DNA of 64,000 nt from Chryseobacterium turcicum. GTDB taxonomy: Bacteria; Bacteroidota; Bacteroidia; Flavobacteriales; Weeksellaceae. The stretch covers positions 2,460,001-2,524,000 of the forward strand of contig NZ_JAJNAY010000001.1 in the NCBI RefSeq assembly GCF_021010565.1, read 5' to 3'. Shown here piece by piece: positions 34,524 to 44,937 of the stretch. Made by a program: the position numbers and the translations under genes. The stretch's first letter is position 1, and each line of letters begins with the position of its first letter. The notes under the pieces were generated by a model. That model worked only from the letters and a program-made list of their open reading frames with translations. It made no database searches and had not been told where the DNA came from.

Positions 34524-36146
34524 ATGAAAAAACTCTACATGAGCGCATTTCTTATATGCACAACTGCTGTACTGTATGCTCAGGATGTGATATGGCAGAA
34601 AGATATTAAATCCTCTACTCAGGATTTCCTTTCACAAGTCACCACAACCATAGACCAACAATATCTTATAACAGGAAGCTCTATTCAATCTAAAAAAATA
34701 ACTTCGGATAATAAGCAGAACAACGGCTACGATTTTCATTTAGTTAAATTGAATCAGCAAGGGGAAGAAGTCTGGGAAAAATATTTTTCAGGACAGAATC
34801 ATGACTTTTTATCGGCAACCGTTGCTACACAGGAAGGAGGATTTCTTTTAGCAGGAACTTCTTTTTCAGGAAAAGGTCTTGATAAAAAAGAGAGTTCAAA
34901 AGGAGGATCTGATATATGGCTGATCAGAATCAATGAATTTGGAGATGAACTGTGGCAAAAAACCTTAGGAACCTCTCAGGATGAAGAAGCGAGATCTGTC
35001 ATTCAGACTGCTGATTTTGGTTTTATGGTCGCTGGAAATGTTCAGAATTCAACTAATGGTTTCGGTTCTAAAGATGTGACCGTAACCAGGCTTGATAAAA
35101 ATGGAAAAGTAATTTCAGAAATAATCTTAGGCGGAAGAGCCCTCGATGAAGTGGAAAAAATGATTCCTACACCTGATGGAGGTGCTTTGCTAGGTGTTTA
35201 TTCAAGAAGTAATTCAACAACAGGAAACAAAACAGTAAAAAGTGATGATAAAGAAAATCCTGTTATGACTCAATTTACTGCAAAAACGACAGAAAACTTC
35301 GGGGAAGGCGATTACTGGGTCATCAAACTAAGCAAAGACAATAAAATAGAATGGGAAAAGAATTTTGGAGGTAAAGGTGATGACCATTTAAGAACCATGG
35401 TTTTTACTTCATCCGGATATATTATTGGTGGAGAATCGAGATCTGAAAAGTCAGGGAACAAAACCGTTGGCATTGAAGAAGGAACCGACGTTTGGTTGAT
35501 TTCTTTAAACACAAAAGGTGACGAACAGTGGCAAAAATCCTACAATTTTAAAAATCGTGATATTCTGATGAGTATGAATGTCATCAGTACCGGAAATGGC
35601 AGAAACACGAAAGGAGTTTTACTCGGAGGTTACACTCAGGCAGAAGGAAGAATAGAAGCCGATGATGAAACATTCTGGATGCTGTACATCGACAATGACG
35701 GAAATGAACAGTGGCGAAAACATGTAAAAGGTGAATCTAGAAAGAAAGAAGAAAGACTTTCTGATTTGAAAATGAATAAAGACGGTTCTATTGTTTTAGC
35801 AGGAACAAGTGCCGAAGAACTAGGAAAAGAGAACTGGAAAATTGTGAAATTGGGAGATCAGCAAATTGACCAGTTGATAGAAAAACAGAATATTAAGATC
35901 TATCCTAATCCGGTATCAGACTACGCTTATGTAGAAATAGGATTTGACTCTTCGACAAGCTCAGAGCAAGGTTTTAAGGAAGCAGACATCACCCTTTATG
36001 ATATGGGTGGAAGACAACTTCAAAGTTTAAAGACCAAGAATAAAGTAACCAAGATTAATACGCAGAATTTGATTCAAGGAGCGTATTTAATCGTTGTGAA
36101 AACAGATACTGAGAAAACGGCGAATGCGAAAATTATAAAAAAATAA
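34524..36146 (+). CDS. T9SS type A sorting domain protein, first gene of the intact RHS cassette
   Basis: A 540-aa exported protein: signal peptide (MSAFLICTTAVLYAQ), then about seven repeats of a beta-propeller-like unit with recurring GxDxWLIRINEFGDELWQKT-type strands (DFHLVKLNQQGEEVWEK, DIWLIRINEFGDELWQK, DYWVIKLSKDNKIEWEK, DVWLISLNTKGDEQWQK), and a C-terminal T9SS type A sorting domain from about residue 457 (IKIYPNPVSDYAYVEIGF ... GAYLIVVKTD ... KIIKK). The protein should be exported by the type IX system and anchored or released at the surface. It starts the cassette, 3 bp before the YD-repeat gene, and could display or guide the RHS toxin; that is inference. Confidence 0.85.
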   Translation: MKKLYMSAFLICTTAVLYAQDVIWQKDIKSSTQDFLSQVTTTIDQQYLITGSSIQSKKITSDNKQNNGYDFHLVKLNQQGEEVWEKYFSGQNHDFLSATVATQEGGFLLAGTSFSGKGLDKKESSKGGSDIWLIRINEFGDELWQKTLGTSQDEEARSVIQTADFGFMVAGNVQNSTNGFGSKDVTVTRLDKNGKVISEIILGGRALDEVEKMIPTPDGGALLGVYSRSNSTTGNKTVKSDDKENPVMTQFTAKTTENFGEGDYWVIKLSKDNKIEWEKNFGGKGDDHLRTMVFTSSGYIIGGESRSEKSGNKTVGIEEGTDVWLISLNTKGDEQWQKSYNFKNRDILMSMNVISTGNGRNTKGVLLGGYTQAEGRIEADDETFWMLYIDNDGNEQWRKHVKGESRKKEERLSDLKMNKDGSIVLAGTSAEELGKENWKIVKLGDQQIDQLIEKQNIKIYPNPVSDYAYVEIGFDSSTSSEQGFKEADITLYDMGGRQLQSLKTKNKVTKINTQNLIQGAYLIVVKTDTEKTANAKIIKK

Positions 36147-36149
36147 AAT

Positions 36150-39100
36150 ATGATAAAAATATTTAATAATTTTCTTTTTGTTGTTATTTCTATCGGATTG
36201 TTCACAACAACAAAAGGACAAAGCAATGTAAAAAATTATGTTGAAGATGTTAATAAGATATACCCAGCTGCTCCTACCTCAAATAATTTGATGAAATTTG
36301 AAGAAGTTCCAGTAAGTAATTATACAGGAATTCCGGACATTAGCATACCTCTTGTTTCTATTCCTTCAACAAATCCCAATGTAAATATAAACATTGGATT
36401 AAAATATCATCCACTAAATACAAAATCCGAAGACAGATCAGGAGAAACAGGCTTAGGATGGAGTTTAATGGCCGGAGGAACGATTACAAGAACTGTAAGA
36501 GGTGGCGGTCCAGATGAAAAAAATAAAACAATTCCATTTGGATTCAACTATAAACTTGGAATTTATAATCATGTACTAAATCCTACTTATAAAATTATCA
36601 GCGGTGAAACAGCTTTGTTTGAAGGTAATATATTAGACAATAATGAATATGCTTTCTATGCAGTAAAAGGTAGGTATGATACTGAATATGATCTGTATCA
36701 ATATAATTTTATGGGAATTTCAGGAAGATTCTATATTGTAAAAAATAATGATGGTAGTTTTACCGTTGAAAAACTTGACAGAAACAATGTACAGATTATC
36801 TGCCATAAAGATGTAGTAAGCGGAGAATTAGATGCATTCACTATCATTGATGATAAAGGAATTAAGTACAGCTTTAATGGAATGGAAAGAATTCACAGAG
36901 AATTTAATACCATTAAAATAGGCCTTACAACAAGCTTTGGCTATACCAGTTCACAGATAGAAGGTAGCGATTATTTTTCTGCATATCATTTGGTGAAGAT
37001 CATGGATCAGGCAGATTCTGATTTAGTAACATTTACTTATGATCTTTTTTCTAATGTGAAATTTCAAGAAACCCCCACCTTTATAAACAGGATTGCAAGT
37101 GATGTATCTTATCAAAACCTTACCAGCGAAGTCACGGGTGATTACATAGAGGTGGATGAAGTAATGCCAGGTGCTATAGAAACACAACACACATTTAATA
37201 CTTCACACACAAAACTTTTAACACAAATTAATATCATTGGCAAAGGGAATATAAAGCTAAATTACGAGGTTGGAAGGCAAGATTCAAATTATACTGAACC
37301 CAATAATCTTTATAAATTAAAATCAATTCAGACCAACTACCTAGGACAAGATCCAATAAAATTTACCGAAAAATATAATTTTGAATATGATTATTCAGAT
37401 ACTAACTTTTTGGAGCGCACAGACTTATCTCCCATTATTTTAAAACGTATGCTTCTGGATAAGGTAATTAGAGTTACGGAGAATAATCAAAATACAGAAT
37501 ATAAGATTGAATATAACCGTTTTTCAGGTATTGAATTAAAGAAAGATAAATGGGGATATTTTTTGGATTCCGGGTTGAATTATGTTGCCCAGGATGTTGT
37601 TAAATCAATCACCTATCCTACAAACGGTAAAGTTGCTTTTGATTTTGAGGCAAATGAATATAGTTACTTTCCGGGCTCAGGAAATGGACTTTTACAGCAA
37701 GTAGAAGGATACTTCAGACCTGAATATGATGGGCATTCTATACATTTTGGAAACTTTAATCCCAACATTAAAAAAGAATTTTTCACAGTTATTTCACCTC
37801 AGAAGGTAAGTTTAAAACTGATGCTGGGAAATTTAATTTATTGTAATTGGAAACTTAATATTTATAAAAAAATTAGCGATAATCAATATTCTCCGGTTGT
37901 TTACAATTACGAAATGTCAAGCCAGATGTGTAGGCGTACAACACCGCCATTCTGCCCCAATGACAATACGAATCCAGATCAGGAGATAATAAGTGAAATA
38001 AATCTTAATATTGATTTTGAACCAGGAGTTTATTATGCCTCTTTGACAGGCGATTTTGCATTTTCTTCTCCAATAGCAAATACGATAGATACTTTTGAGG
38101 CAACTACTGTAGAAAATGTTTTTGTTGATACAAAAAAAGAAAAAGGTGGAGGATTAAGAATTAATAATATTTCTTATTTCGAAAACTCAACCTCAGATAT
38201 TTTCACAAAAAAATATACGTATAACTATGATGATATAAATGATCCGCAACGTAGTAGTGGCGCATTGGTATTTCCTGTGCCAATATTCAATTACTCGGTA
38301 CAGTATGATTACATAGACCAGCCAGTATACCAGAAAATTCACTACAATGCTCATCTTAATGTGACTACAAACTACAACATACTTCCTGTAATGAAAACGC
38401 AAGGCGCTGATGTGGGATATAAGTTTATAAGCATACAATTACTTGATAAGGATGGAAACAGCAAAGGTAAAAGTCTTTATAATTATAGGTCTCCTATAGA
38501 TTTCAGGAATACGGGAGCACTTTTAATCGATATGCCTATCATACCAATTCCTGATCAAGATTATCTCAGAGGACAACTGATTTGGGAAAAAACGACTGAT
38601 GAAAACAATAGATTGCTTGCCGAAACTGAAATTATATACAATACAAAAGACGCTCTTAAAGTAAGCGGTATTAAACTGCGTGAAACATCATTTTCAAATA
38701 TGATTAATCATTGCTATAGTCTTCAAAACTATACCCCTATTGTCATCAATTGCAAGTATGTAACAATATATAAAAACACTGAAAAATTTGGAATCACATT
38801 GCCTATTCAAAAAAAAGACAAATCCTACTTTTATAAAAATAATATCCCAGATATAGTTTCTACAATAACTAATTATACTTATAATACTAGAGATTATATT
38901 ACAGCTACTACACAAATTTTTGCAGATGGCACTATCAACGCTTCCGAAAGTCAATATGCTCATGAAAAAGGAAATACAAGATTAATTAATGCTAATATCA
39001 TTGGAACTCCTTTAGAAACGTCTATTGTTAAAAAACAAAATATTACTGATCCAGGGAAGGTACTTTCAAAAATAGAAACAAAATATGACAATCCTTCCAA

Positions 39101-39602
39101 CTTGTTCCCAAGTTCAGTGTTATCTTATGATTTCAATAATATTGCTCAAACCGAAGTCACTTATGATCAATATGATTCCAAGGGGAATTTAGTGCAGTAC
39201 ACAACCAAAGACGGTATTCCTACAACAATCATTTGGGGCTACAACTCAACTCAACCTATTGCTAAAATTGTAGGTTATCCATATGCTTTAGTAAACGGTT
39301 TAGCCACCGATATTATTACAGCTTCTGATGCTGATGCTTTAAATCCTTCAAATGAGACAGCATTGATAACAGCTTTGGATAATTTTCGTCATCTCCTGCA
39401 GCTAAAAGAGTTTCAAATTACCACTTACACATATGATCCATTGATTGGAGTAACAAGCATTACCCCACCATCAGGAATCAAAGAAGTATATTTATATGAT
39501 TCTGCGAATCGATTAAAAGAAATAAAGCAACAGGAAAAAAATACGGCAGGAAACCTGATTTATAAGACGGTAAAAGAATTCAAATACAATTACAAGCACT
39601 AA
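36150..39602 (+). CDS. Large secreted YD-repeat protein preceding RHS (intact cassette)
   Basis: A 1150-aa exported protein, paralogue of 30797-34228. Signal peptide MIKIFNNFLFVVISIGLF...KGQ; then YPAAPTSNNLMKFEEVPVSN, GETGLGWSLMAGGTITRTV, and a C-terminal YD/RHS region (TYDQYDSKGNLVQYTTKDG, LYDSANRLKEIKQ). The first 900 residues differ clearly from copy 1, but a stretch of nearly 300 bp around 38958-39240 is almost identical to 33607-33890, suggesting conversion between copies. It ends 8 bp before the RHS start. A shell or carrier partner of the RHS toxin is likely. Confidence 0.78.
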   Translation: MIKIFNNFLFVVISIGLFTTTKGQSNVKNYVEDVNKIYPAAPTSNNLMKFEEVPVSNYTGIPDISIPLVSIPSTNPNVNINIGLKYHPLNTKSEDRSGETGLGWSLMAGGTITRTVRGGGPDEKNKTIPFGFNYKLGIYNHVLNPTYKIISGETALFEGNILDNNEYAFYAVKGRYDTEYDLYQYNFMGISGRFYIVKNNDGSFTVEKLDRNNVQIICHKDVVSGELDAFTIIDDKGIKYSFNGMERIHREFNTIKIGLTTSFGYTSSQIEGSDYFSAYHLVKIMDQADSDLVTFTYDLFSNVKFQETPTFINRIASDVSYQNLTSEVTGDYIEVDEVMPGAIETQHTFNTSHTKLLTQINIIGKGNIKLNYEVGRQDSNYTEPNNLYKLKSIQTNYLGQDPIKFTEKYNFEYDYSDTNFLERTDLSPIILKRMLLDKVIRVTENNQNTEYKIEYNRFSGIELKKDKWGYFLDSGLNYVAQDVVKSITYPTNGKVAFDFEANEYSYFPGSGNGLLQQVEGYFRPEYDGHSIHFGNFNPNIKKEFFTVISPQKVSLKLMLGNLIYCNWKLNIYKKISDNQYSPVVYNYEMSSQMCRRTTPPFCPNDNTNPDQEIISEINLNIDFEPGVYYASLTGDFAFSSPIANTIDTFEATTVENVFVDTKKEKGGGLRINNISYFENSTSDIFTKKYTYNYDDINDPQRSSGALVFPVPIFNYSVQYDYIDQPVYQKIHYNAHLNVTTNYNILPVMKTQGADVGYKFISIQLLDKDGNSKGKSLYNYRSPIDFRNTGALLIDMPIIPIPDQDYLRGQLIWEKTTDENNRLLAETEIIYNTKDALKVSGIKLRETSFSNMINHCYSLQNYTPIVINCKYVTIYKNTEKFGITLPIQKKDKSYFYKNNIPDIVSTITNYTYNTRDYITATTQIFADGTINASESQYAHEKGNTRLINANIIGTPLETSIVKKQNITDPGKVLSKIETKYDNPSNLFPSSVLSYDFNNIAQTEVTYDQYDSKGNLVQYTTKDGIPTTIIWGYNSTQPIAKIVGYPYALVNGLATDIITASDADALNPSNETALITALDNFRHLLQLKEFQITTYTYDPLIGVTSITPPSGIKEVYLYDSANRLKEIKQQEKNTAGNLIYKTVKEFKYNYKH

Positions 39603-39610
39603 CACAAATC

Positions 39611-42600
39611 ATGAAAAAAATAATCATCCCAATAAGTACATTGTTTGTAGTAGGGCTATCCCATGCACAGGCTTTAAACCTAAGCACAGATCAGAATTAT
39701 GTTTATTCAAAAACATATCTTGACTATGATACAAATAATCAAGCTATTAAGGCAACAGAAACCGTTCAGTATCTTGACGGTTTAGGCAGACCCAAGCAGG
39801 TTGTCAATATCAAAGCATCCCCATTGCAAAGAGATATTGTTTCTCACATCGAATATGATGGATTTGGAAGACAGGCTTTGGATTATCTTCCCGTTCCTCA
39901 AGGGGGTACAATGAACGGTGCTATTGTTCCGAATCCTTTGGCAAATGCATCCAATACACCTTTAGGCAACGAAGTTATTTTTGCTAAAAAAGAATTTGAA
40001 AACTCACCTTTAGACAGGATTTTAGAACAAAAACAGGTAGGCCAGGCATGGAGCGATAAGCCTGTAAAATTTAATTATGATGCTAATATAGATGGAGAAG
40101 TGAAAAAGTTTACAGCCACATTTGACTATACAAATTTAGAATCAAAGCTTACTCTATCAACATCTTACACTATTGCCCAATTATATAAAAATATGGTAAC
40201 CGATGAAGACGGAAATAAAACCATTGAATATAAAAATGGCCGAGGTCAGGTATTGCTTATCAGAAAAGTACTAAGCGACACAGAAAATGCCGATACTTAT
40301 TATGTATACAATAATTATGACCAGTTAGCGTATGTTATACCCCCTTTAGCAGCAGATGCCGTTAAAAATTTAACTAGTGGTCTATTTCCTGATATTACAT
40401 TAAACAATCTCTGCTATCAATATAAATACGACAGTAGAAACCGTTTAGTAGAAAAGAAGCTGCCGGGAAAAGGTTGGGAATATATGGTCTATGACAAAAC
40501 AGATAGATTAATCTTTACACAGGATGCCGTAATGCATCCTTCCAAGAAATGGCTTTTCACCAAATATGATCAATTTGGCAGAGTTGCCTATACCGGAGTT
40601 ATACATCTTCCCGGCCAAACTCGTGAAGAATTACAAGCTATCACTAATAATCAGGTTATTACTGAAAAACGAGAGGGAAGTCTTTTCAGTAATGGAATAC
40701 TTATTTTTTATAGCAATGATATGTACAGTCAGATAGAAACGGTATTATCTGTCAATTATTATGATAATTATCCTCGAGAAACCCCTCCTATTCCGTCACA
40801 GATTTTAGGACAGGATGTTCTTTCACAATATTCTCAGAATTCAAATATCAGCACCAAAAGTTTACCCGTAGCTTCTTATGTAAAAAACATTGAAGATGAT
40901 AATTGGACCAAAAACTACACCTGGTACGACCAAAAAGGAAGACCAATCGGAAGTCATTCTATTAACCACTTAGGAGGTTATACCAAAACTGAATCTGAAC
41001 TCGACTTTTCCGGAACTCCCAAGATGGTAGTTACCAGACACAAAAGATTAGACAGCGATACTGAAAAAGTAATTACCGAAAACTTCACCTATGACCATCA
41101 GAATAGATTAATGACTCACACCCACAAGGTGGACAATAATCCTGTAGAATATCTTGCTCAAAATATATATAATGAGCTTTCGCAGCTGGAAAGCAAAAAG
41201 GTAGGCGGTACAAGTTTAGGAAGTGGACTTCAACAAGTAGATTATCTATACAATATCCGTGGTTGGATGACGCAGATTAATGATCCTGGAAATTTAGTAA
41301 ATGGAGATCTTTTTGGTTATAAAATAAAATATAATCAGGTAGAAGGTGAACAGACTCCTAATAATGATTTTTCAACTCTTCAGGTAAAGCCTAAATACAA
41401 TGGAAATATTGCGGAAATAGATTGGAAAACATCTACACAAGAAAACGAACCGTTAAAAAGGTACGGTTATGTATATGATGGATTAAACAGGCTGAAAGCA
41501 GGCTTTTATCAAAAAGATATCAATCCTACAGCGAAAGAATACTTTGAAAAAATAGACTATGACCTAAACGGAAATATTATGAGACTCCAACGTTCTGCTG
41601 AGCTCATGACAGGAAATACTGCAGCCTTTAAGATTGATAACCTTAAATATGATTATATAGGAAATAGGCTTACAAAAGTTACTGAAGAAGAAATTGGAAA
41701 GAGTGATGGCTATCCTTATCTGGCAAGTCACAATACCATTGAATATGATAATAATGTGACAAACGGAAATGGAAACATGACCAAACATTTAGATAAAGGC
41801 ATTTCTTCTATTCAATATAATTATCTAAATTTACCCAAGCAGATTACTCAGAATGCTCAAATAACCAATTATATTTATCGGGCAGATGGAGTAAAAGTAA
41901 AGAAGCTCTTTGGTGATATAGAAACCAATTATCTGGATGGTTTTCAGTATAAATCTACCAAATCATCGGGAGTTGGTAATGGAGGCGGATTTGGAACAAT
42001 TGATGACCCTAATGAGGTTGCTGTTATGAAGCTCAGAATTATTCCGACTTCGGAGGGGTATTTTGATGCTTTGAGCAATCAGTATATTTATAATTATACC
42101 GATCATCTAGGAAATGTGAGGTTGAGTTATAGTGACACTAACAAAGATGGTATTGTTCAAGCAAGACAATATTTCGTAAGTGAATGTAATGGAAATTGGA
42201 ATCCACCATTTGAATTTCCTATATGTATAGATAACTGGAAACCGGGCGAGATCGTAGAAATTAATAATTACTATCCATTCGGATTGTTGCATAATTATAC
42301 AACTACCACTCAGAATGCTTATCAATACAAGTACAACGGTAAGGAGCTGCAGGAGACGGGAATGTATGACTATGGCGCAAGGATGTATATGCCGGATATT
42401 GGTAGATGGGGAGTGATTGATCCGTTGGCAGAAGTTTATAGACGTCATAGCCCATATAATTATGTCGTAAATAATCCAATAAGATTTATTGATCCTGACG
42501 GAATGCGAATAAGGTGGGCATCATGGGGGGATGTTCAAAATGATGAAGAGTTAAGTAAAACATTTTCTTCAAGAAAAGAATATAGAGAAGCAAGGAGAGA

Positions 42601-43183
42601 ACTGAAAAAACAATATAGAGAAGTCGTTAATAATTCAGAAACAGCATCTTTGATTTATAATGATTTGGAAAAGGATAGTAACACCCATACAATTTTTGCA
42701 ACAAAAGAAAATGGTGGAAGTACTGTTAAAAATGATGATGGAGGTACAACAATAAAAATGGGAATAGGAAATGGTAGTGATAAATATTTAGAAGGGGTTT
42801 CTAGTCTTGAAGCTAATATTCAAGCCACAGTAGCACATGAAGGAGGTCATGCATGGTTAAAGATGAAGGGTATTGAAGGAGAAATGTCAGCCCCTGATTT
42901 AAGCTCAATGCCGGAATTTAAGATATCAGCTTTCAACAGTTATGTTGAAAACAGAGAGCGTAGAGCGTCGCATATAGAAAATATTATCAGAGGAGAATTG
43001 ATAAATAATGGAATTAAAAATATGAACCTATCTAGTGAGTATTCGGCACAAATGATGAGATATGATTCAAAATCCTTTTTAAAAATGCAATTACAGACTG
43101 TTCCATTAAAATTATTAGAAAATAATCCATACAATGCAAATGACTATTTAAATAGAGTATATAAAATATCTGATATTAAATAA
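39611..43183 (+). CDS. Full-length RHS polymorphic toxin (DUF6443) with metallopeptidase-like tip
   Basis: A 1190-aa exported protein. Signal peptide MKKIIIPISTLFVVGLSHAQ; DUF6443 N-terminal region about 25-160 (YLDGLGRPKQVVNIKASP, EYDGFGRQALDYLPVPQ); many YD repeats to about 900; and the RHS-core closing motif [20 protein letters not shown] ... NNPIRFIDPDG (961-964). Residues 965-1190 are a separate toxin-like domain containing HEGGH at 1076-1080 (TVAHEGGHAWLK), a canonical HExxH zinc site, with candidate third ligands further on (NRERRASHIENI). The next gene starts 1 bp after the stop and is the likely immunity protein. The toxin is expected to be released from the RHS shell into a target cell or the medium; delivery route not shown. 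Confidence 0.9.
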   Translation: MKKIIIPISTLFVVGLSHAQALNLSTDQNYVYSKTYLDYDTNNQAIKATETVQYLDGLGRPKQVVNIKASPLQRDIVSHIEYDGFGRQALDYLPVPQGGTMNGAIVPNPLANASNTPLGNEVIFAKKEFENSPLDRILEQKQVGQAWSDKPVKFNYDANIDGEVKKFTATFDYTNLESKLTLSTSYTIAQLYKNMVTDEDGNKTIEYKNGRGQVLLIRKVLSDTENADTYYVYNNYDQLAYVIPPLAADAVKNLTSGLFPDITLNNLCYQYKYDSRNRLVEKKLPGKGWEYMVYDKTDRLIFTQDAVMHPSKKWLFTKYDQFGRVAYTGVIHLPGQTREELQAITNNQVITEKREGSLFSNGILIFYSNDMYSQIETVLSVNYYDNYPRETPPIPSQILGQDVLSQYSQNSNISTKSLPVASYVKNIEDDNWTKNYTWYDQKGRPIGSHSINHLGGYTKTESELDFSGTPKMVVTRHKRLDSDTEKVITENFTYDHQNRLMTHTHKVDNNPVEYLAQNIYNELSQLESKKVGGTSLGSGLQQVDYLYNIRGWMTQINDPGNLVNGDLFGYKIKYNQVEGEQTPNNDFSTLQVKPKYNGNIAEIDWKTSTQENEPLKRYGYVYDGLNRLKAGFYQKDINPTAKEYFEKIDYDLNGNIMRLQRSAELMTGNTAAFKIDNLKYDYIGNRLTKVTEEEIGKSDGYPYLASHNTIEYDNNVTNGNGNMTKHLDKGISSIQYNYLNLPKQITQNAQITNYIYRADGVKVKKLFGDIETNYLDGFQYKSTKSSGVGNGGGFGTIDDPNEVAVMKLRIIPTSEGYFDALSNQYIYNYTDHLGNVRLSYSDTNKDGIVQARQYFVSECNGNWNPPFEFPICIDNWKPGEIVEINNYYPFGLLHNYTTTTQNAYQYKYNGKELQETGMYDYGARMYMPDIGRWGVIDPLAEVYRRHSPYNYVVNNPIRFIDPDGMRIRWASWGDVQNDEELSKTFSSRKEYREARRELKKQYREVVNNSETASLIYNDLEKDSNTHTIFATKENGGSTVKNDDGGTTIKMGIGNGSDKYLEGVSSLEANIQATVAHEGGHAWLKMKGIEGEMSAPDLSSMPEFKISAFNSYVENRERRASHIENIIRGELINNGIKNMNLSSEYSAQMMRYDSKSFLKMQLQTVPLKLLENNPYNANDYLNRVYKISDIK

Positions 43184-43184
43184 G

Positions 43185-43730
43185 ATGAAATATTTATTGT
43201 TATTAACATTATTTTTTGTCTCATGTAAAGGGCAGAATTTTAGAAAAAATTCAGATTGCAATGTGATAGAAACAAAAAAAATAGAAGAGTTTGACAGAGT
43301 ATATGAAAATATTATAATGCCAGATAATTATAAAAATATAATTAATGGTAATGATGCAAGTAATAATTATGAAGTTATTTTATTCATTACAGGAGATAAT
43401 AGTGATGGAAGTATTACTATTCTGAAAAATAATGATAAGAAAAATATTGGTTATAAGAATTACTTTAAAACAAATCAAAGCTTAAGTTTCAAAGAGAAGG
43501 ATTTTAAGACTATTTCAGAAAATTTAGAACTTTTAAATTATGGTTTGTATTACGAGAACTGTAAAAAAGAGACTTCTAAGAATATTTACTTACTAATAGT
43601 AAAAAAAAATGGAATTGTAGTTTCAAAATACTTAACATACCATTCATTAAATTTTGAAAAAAGCCAGTCTAACGGAAACCTTAATTATTTAAAGAATATT
43701 TTAGAAATAATGTATAGAAATTCTTGGTAG
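43185..43730 (+). CDS. Lipoprotein, candidate immunity protein to the RHS metallopeptidase-like toxin
   Basis: A 181-aa protein with a lipobox ([12 protein letters not shown], Cys14). The mature part is lysine/asparagine-rich with alternating strands and no motif I know. It begins one base after the RHS stop, the tightest spacing in the cluster, which argues strongly for translational coupling. A lipoprotein immunity protein implies the toxin acts in the periplasm or at the envelope. Function is inferred from context. Confidence 0.65.
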   Translation: MKYLLLLTLFFVSCKGQNFRKNSDCNVIETKKIEEFDRVYENIIMPDNYKNIINGNDASNNYEVILFITGDNSDGSITILKNNDKKNIGYKNYFKTNQSLSFKEKDFKTISENLELLNYGLYYENCKKETSKNIYLLIVKKNGIVVSKYLTYHSLNFEKSQSNGNLNYLKNILEIMYRNSW

Positions 43731-43740
43731 TCACTATATC

Positions 43741-44532
43741 GCTTATCAATACAAGTACAACGGCAAAGAACTCCAAGAGACAGGAATGTATGATTATGGG
43801 GCAAGATTTTATATGCCGGATATTGGAAGATGGGGTGTGTTGGATCCGCTGGCAGAAAAAGACAGACGTTGGACTCCATATCGTTACGCATATAACAATC
43901 CTCTTCGCTTTATCGATCCGGATGGAAGAAGAGAAGAGTTATTCATAGACGGGGATAGAGCTGAAGAATCAACAGCAGAATTACAAAAATCTACAAATCT
44001 TAAGTTAACACGGAATAGTGAGACAGGAAAAATTGAAGCTGAAGGTAAGGCAATTACTAAAGCGGATAAAAAATTACTTAAAACAATCCAGGATAAAAAA
44101 AATGTTGTAAAGTTAGAAGCAACTTCGTCTTATACTATTGGAGATGACGGATTAATAATAGTCGGGGCATATTTGGGATCAAAGGCTGAAGGAGATAAAA
44201 TATTCGGAGAACAAGTCATTAACATTGATCAAGCAAAGAAAATAGAACAAAATGGAGGAAGTAAGGCTTCAGCAAATGTTTTACATGAGGTATTAGAATC
44301 ATATGAAGCTATGAGTATAGGCAATGGAATTCATGACTACCGCTCAGCAGATGTGCAAAAATATATATATAAGAAAGCCCATAAAATAGTAAACAAAATA
44401 CCTGAAGCGAAATCAGATGAAAATATCTTTAAAGATGAAGGTATTTATAAACCAGGGTATAATACCTATTATCATTTAAATCCCACAACAGGAAACAAGA
44501 AAATTTTATTTATCTATGAAAACGAACCTTAA
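43741..44532 (+). CDS. Orphan RHS tip 1 with unique C-terminal domain (no start codon at the joint)
   Basis: From 43741 the frame reads [20 protein letters not shown] and continues [20 protein letters not shown] to [12 protein letters not shown], the RHS-core end of the 39611 protein at nucleotide level. The remaining 200 residues are different: acidic and Lys-rich, with HEVLESYEA (an HExxE-like helix) in a position similar to HEGGH of the full toxin. The first ATG is internal to the core (43786), so the unit looks like a silent cassette to be recombined into the full RHS gene. The immunity candidate overlaps its 3' end by 17 bp. Confidence 0.8.
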   Translation, partial: AYQYKYNGKELQETGMYDYGARFYMPDIGRWGVLDPLAEKDRRWTPYRYAYNNPLRFIDPDGRREELFIDGDRAEESTAELQKSTNLKLTRNSETGKIEAEGKAITKADKKLLKTIQDKKNVVKLEATSSYTIGDDGLIIVGAYLGSKAEGDKIFGEQVINIDQAKKIEQNGGSKASANVLHEVLESYEAMSIGNGIHDYRSADVQKYIYKKAHKIVNKIPEAKSDENIFKDEGIYKPGYNTYYHLNPTTGNKKILFIYENEP

Positions 44533-44893
44533 TTTAAGTTTTTATAGAATTATATCAATAATATTTTTATTAATTATATATTCTTGCACAGGTATTTCAA
44601 ACAATACTACTATGGAATCGAATAAATTAAAAATTTTATCAATCGATTCAACTAATGATTATTATGTATTTAATGTCCGAAATGATATTATTCTTGCTGA
44701 GAAAAGAAAGGTTACTTCATGCAATTTTTTTAAAAATATAATTAAAGATAGTATTATAGAAACAAGCAGACTTAAATCAGGAAAAAAACATGTTATAATT
44801 GGTTTTAATGAATTAACCATAAATAATGTGAAAATTAAGAAAAAAGGAAAATTGGCAAAAGTGATTAATGGTTGTGGGGCATTTATACCATAA
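44516..44893 (+). CDS. Lipoprotein, candidate immunity protein for orphan tip 1
   Basis: A 125-aa protein with a lipoprotein signal ([15 protein letters not shown], Cys24). The mature domain of about 100 residues is beta-rich ([38 protein letters not shown]) with no known motif. Its ATG lies 17 bp inside the tip gene. Immunity role inferred from position. Confidence 0.6.
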   Translation: MKTNLNLSFYRIISIIFLLIIYSCTGISNNTTMESNKLKILSIDSTNDYYVFNVRNDIILAEKRKVTSCNFFKNIIKDSIIETSRLKSGKKHVIIGFNELTINNVKIKKKGKLAKVINGCGAFIP

Positions 44894-44937
44894 AAATCTA
44901 AGTTTATAATTCTCGCTACGAGCATTTTTTCACAAAT

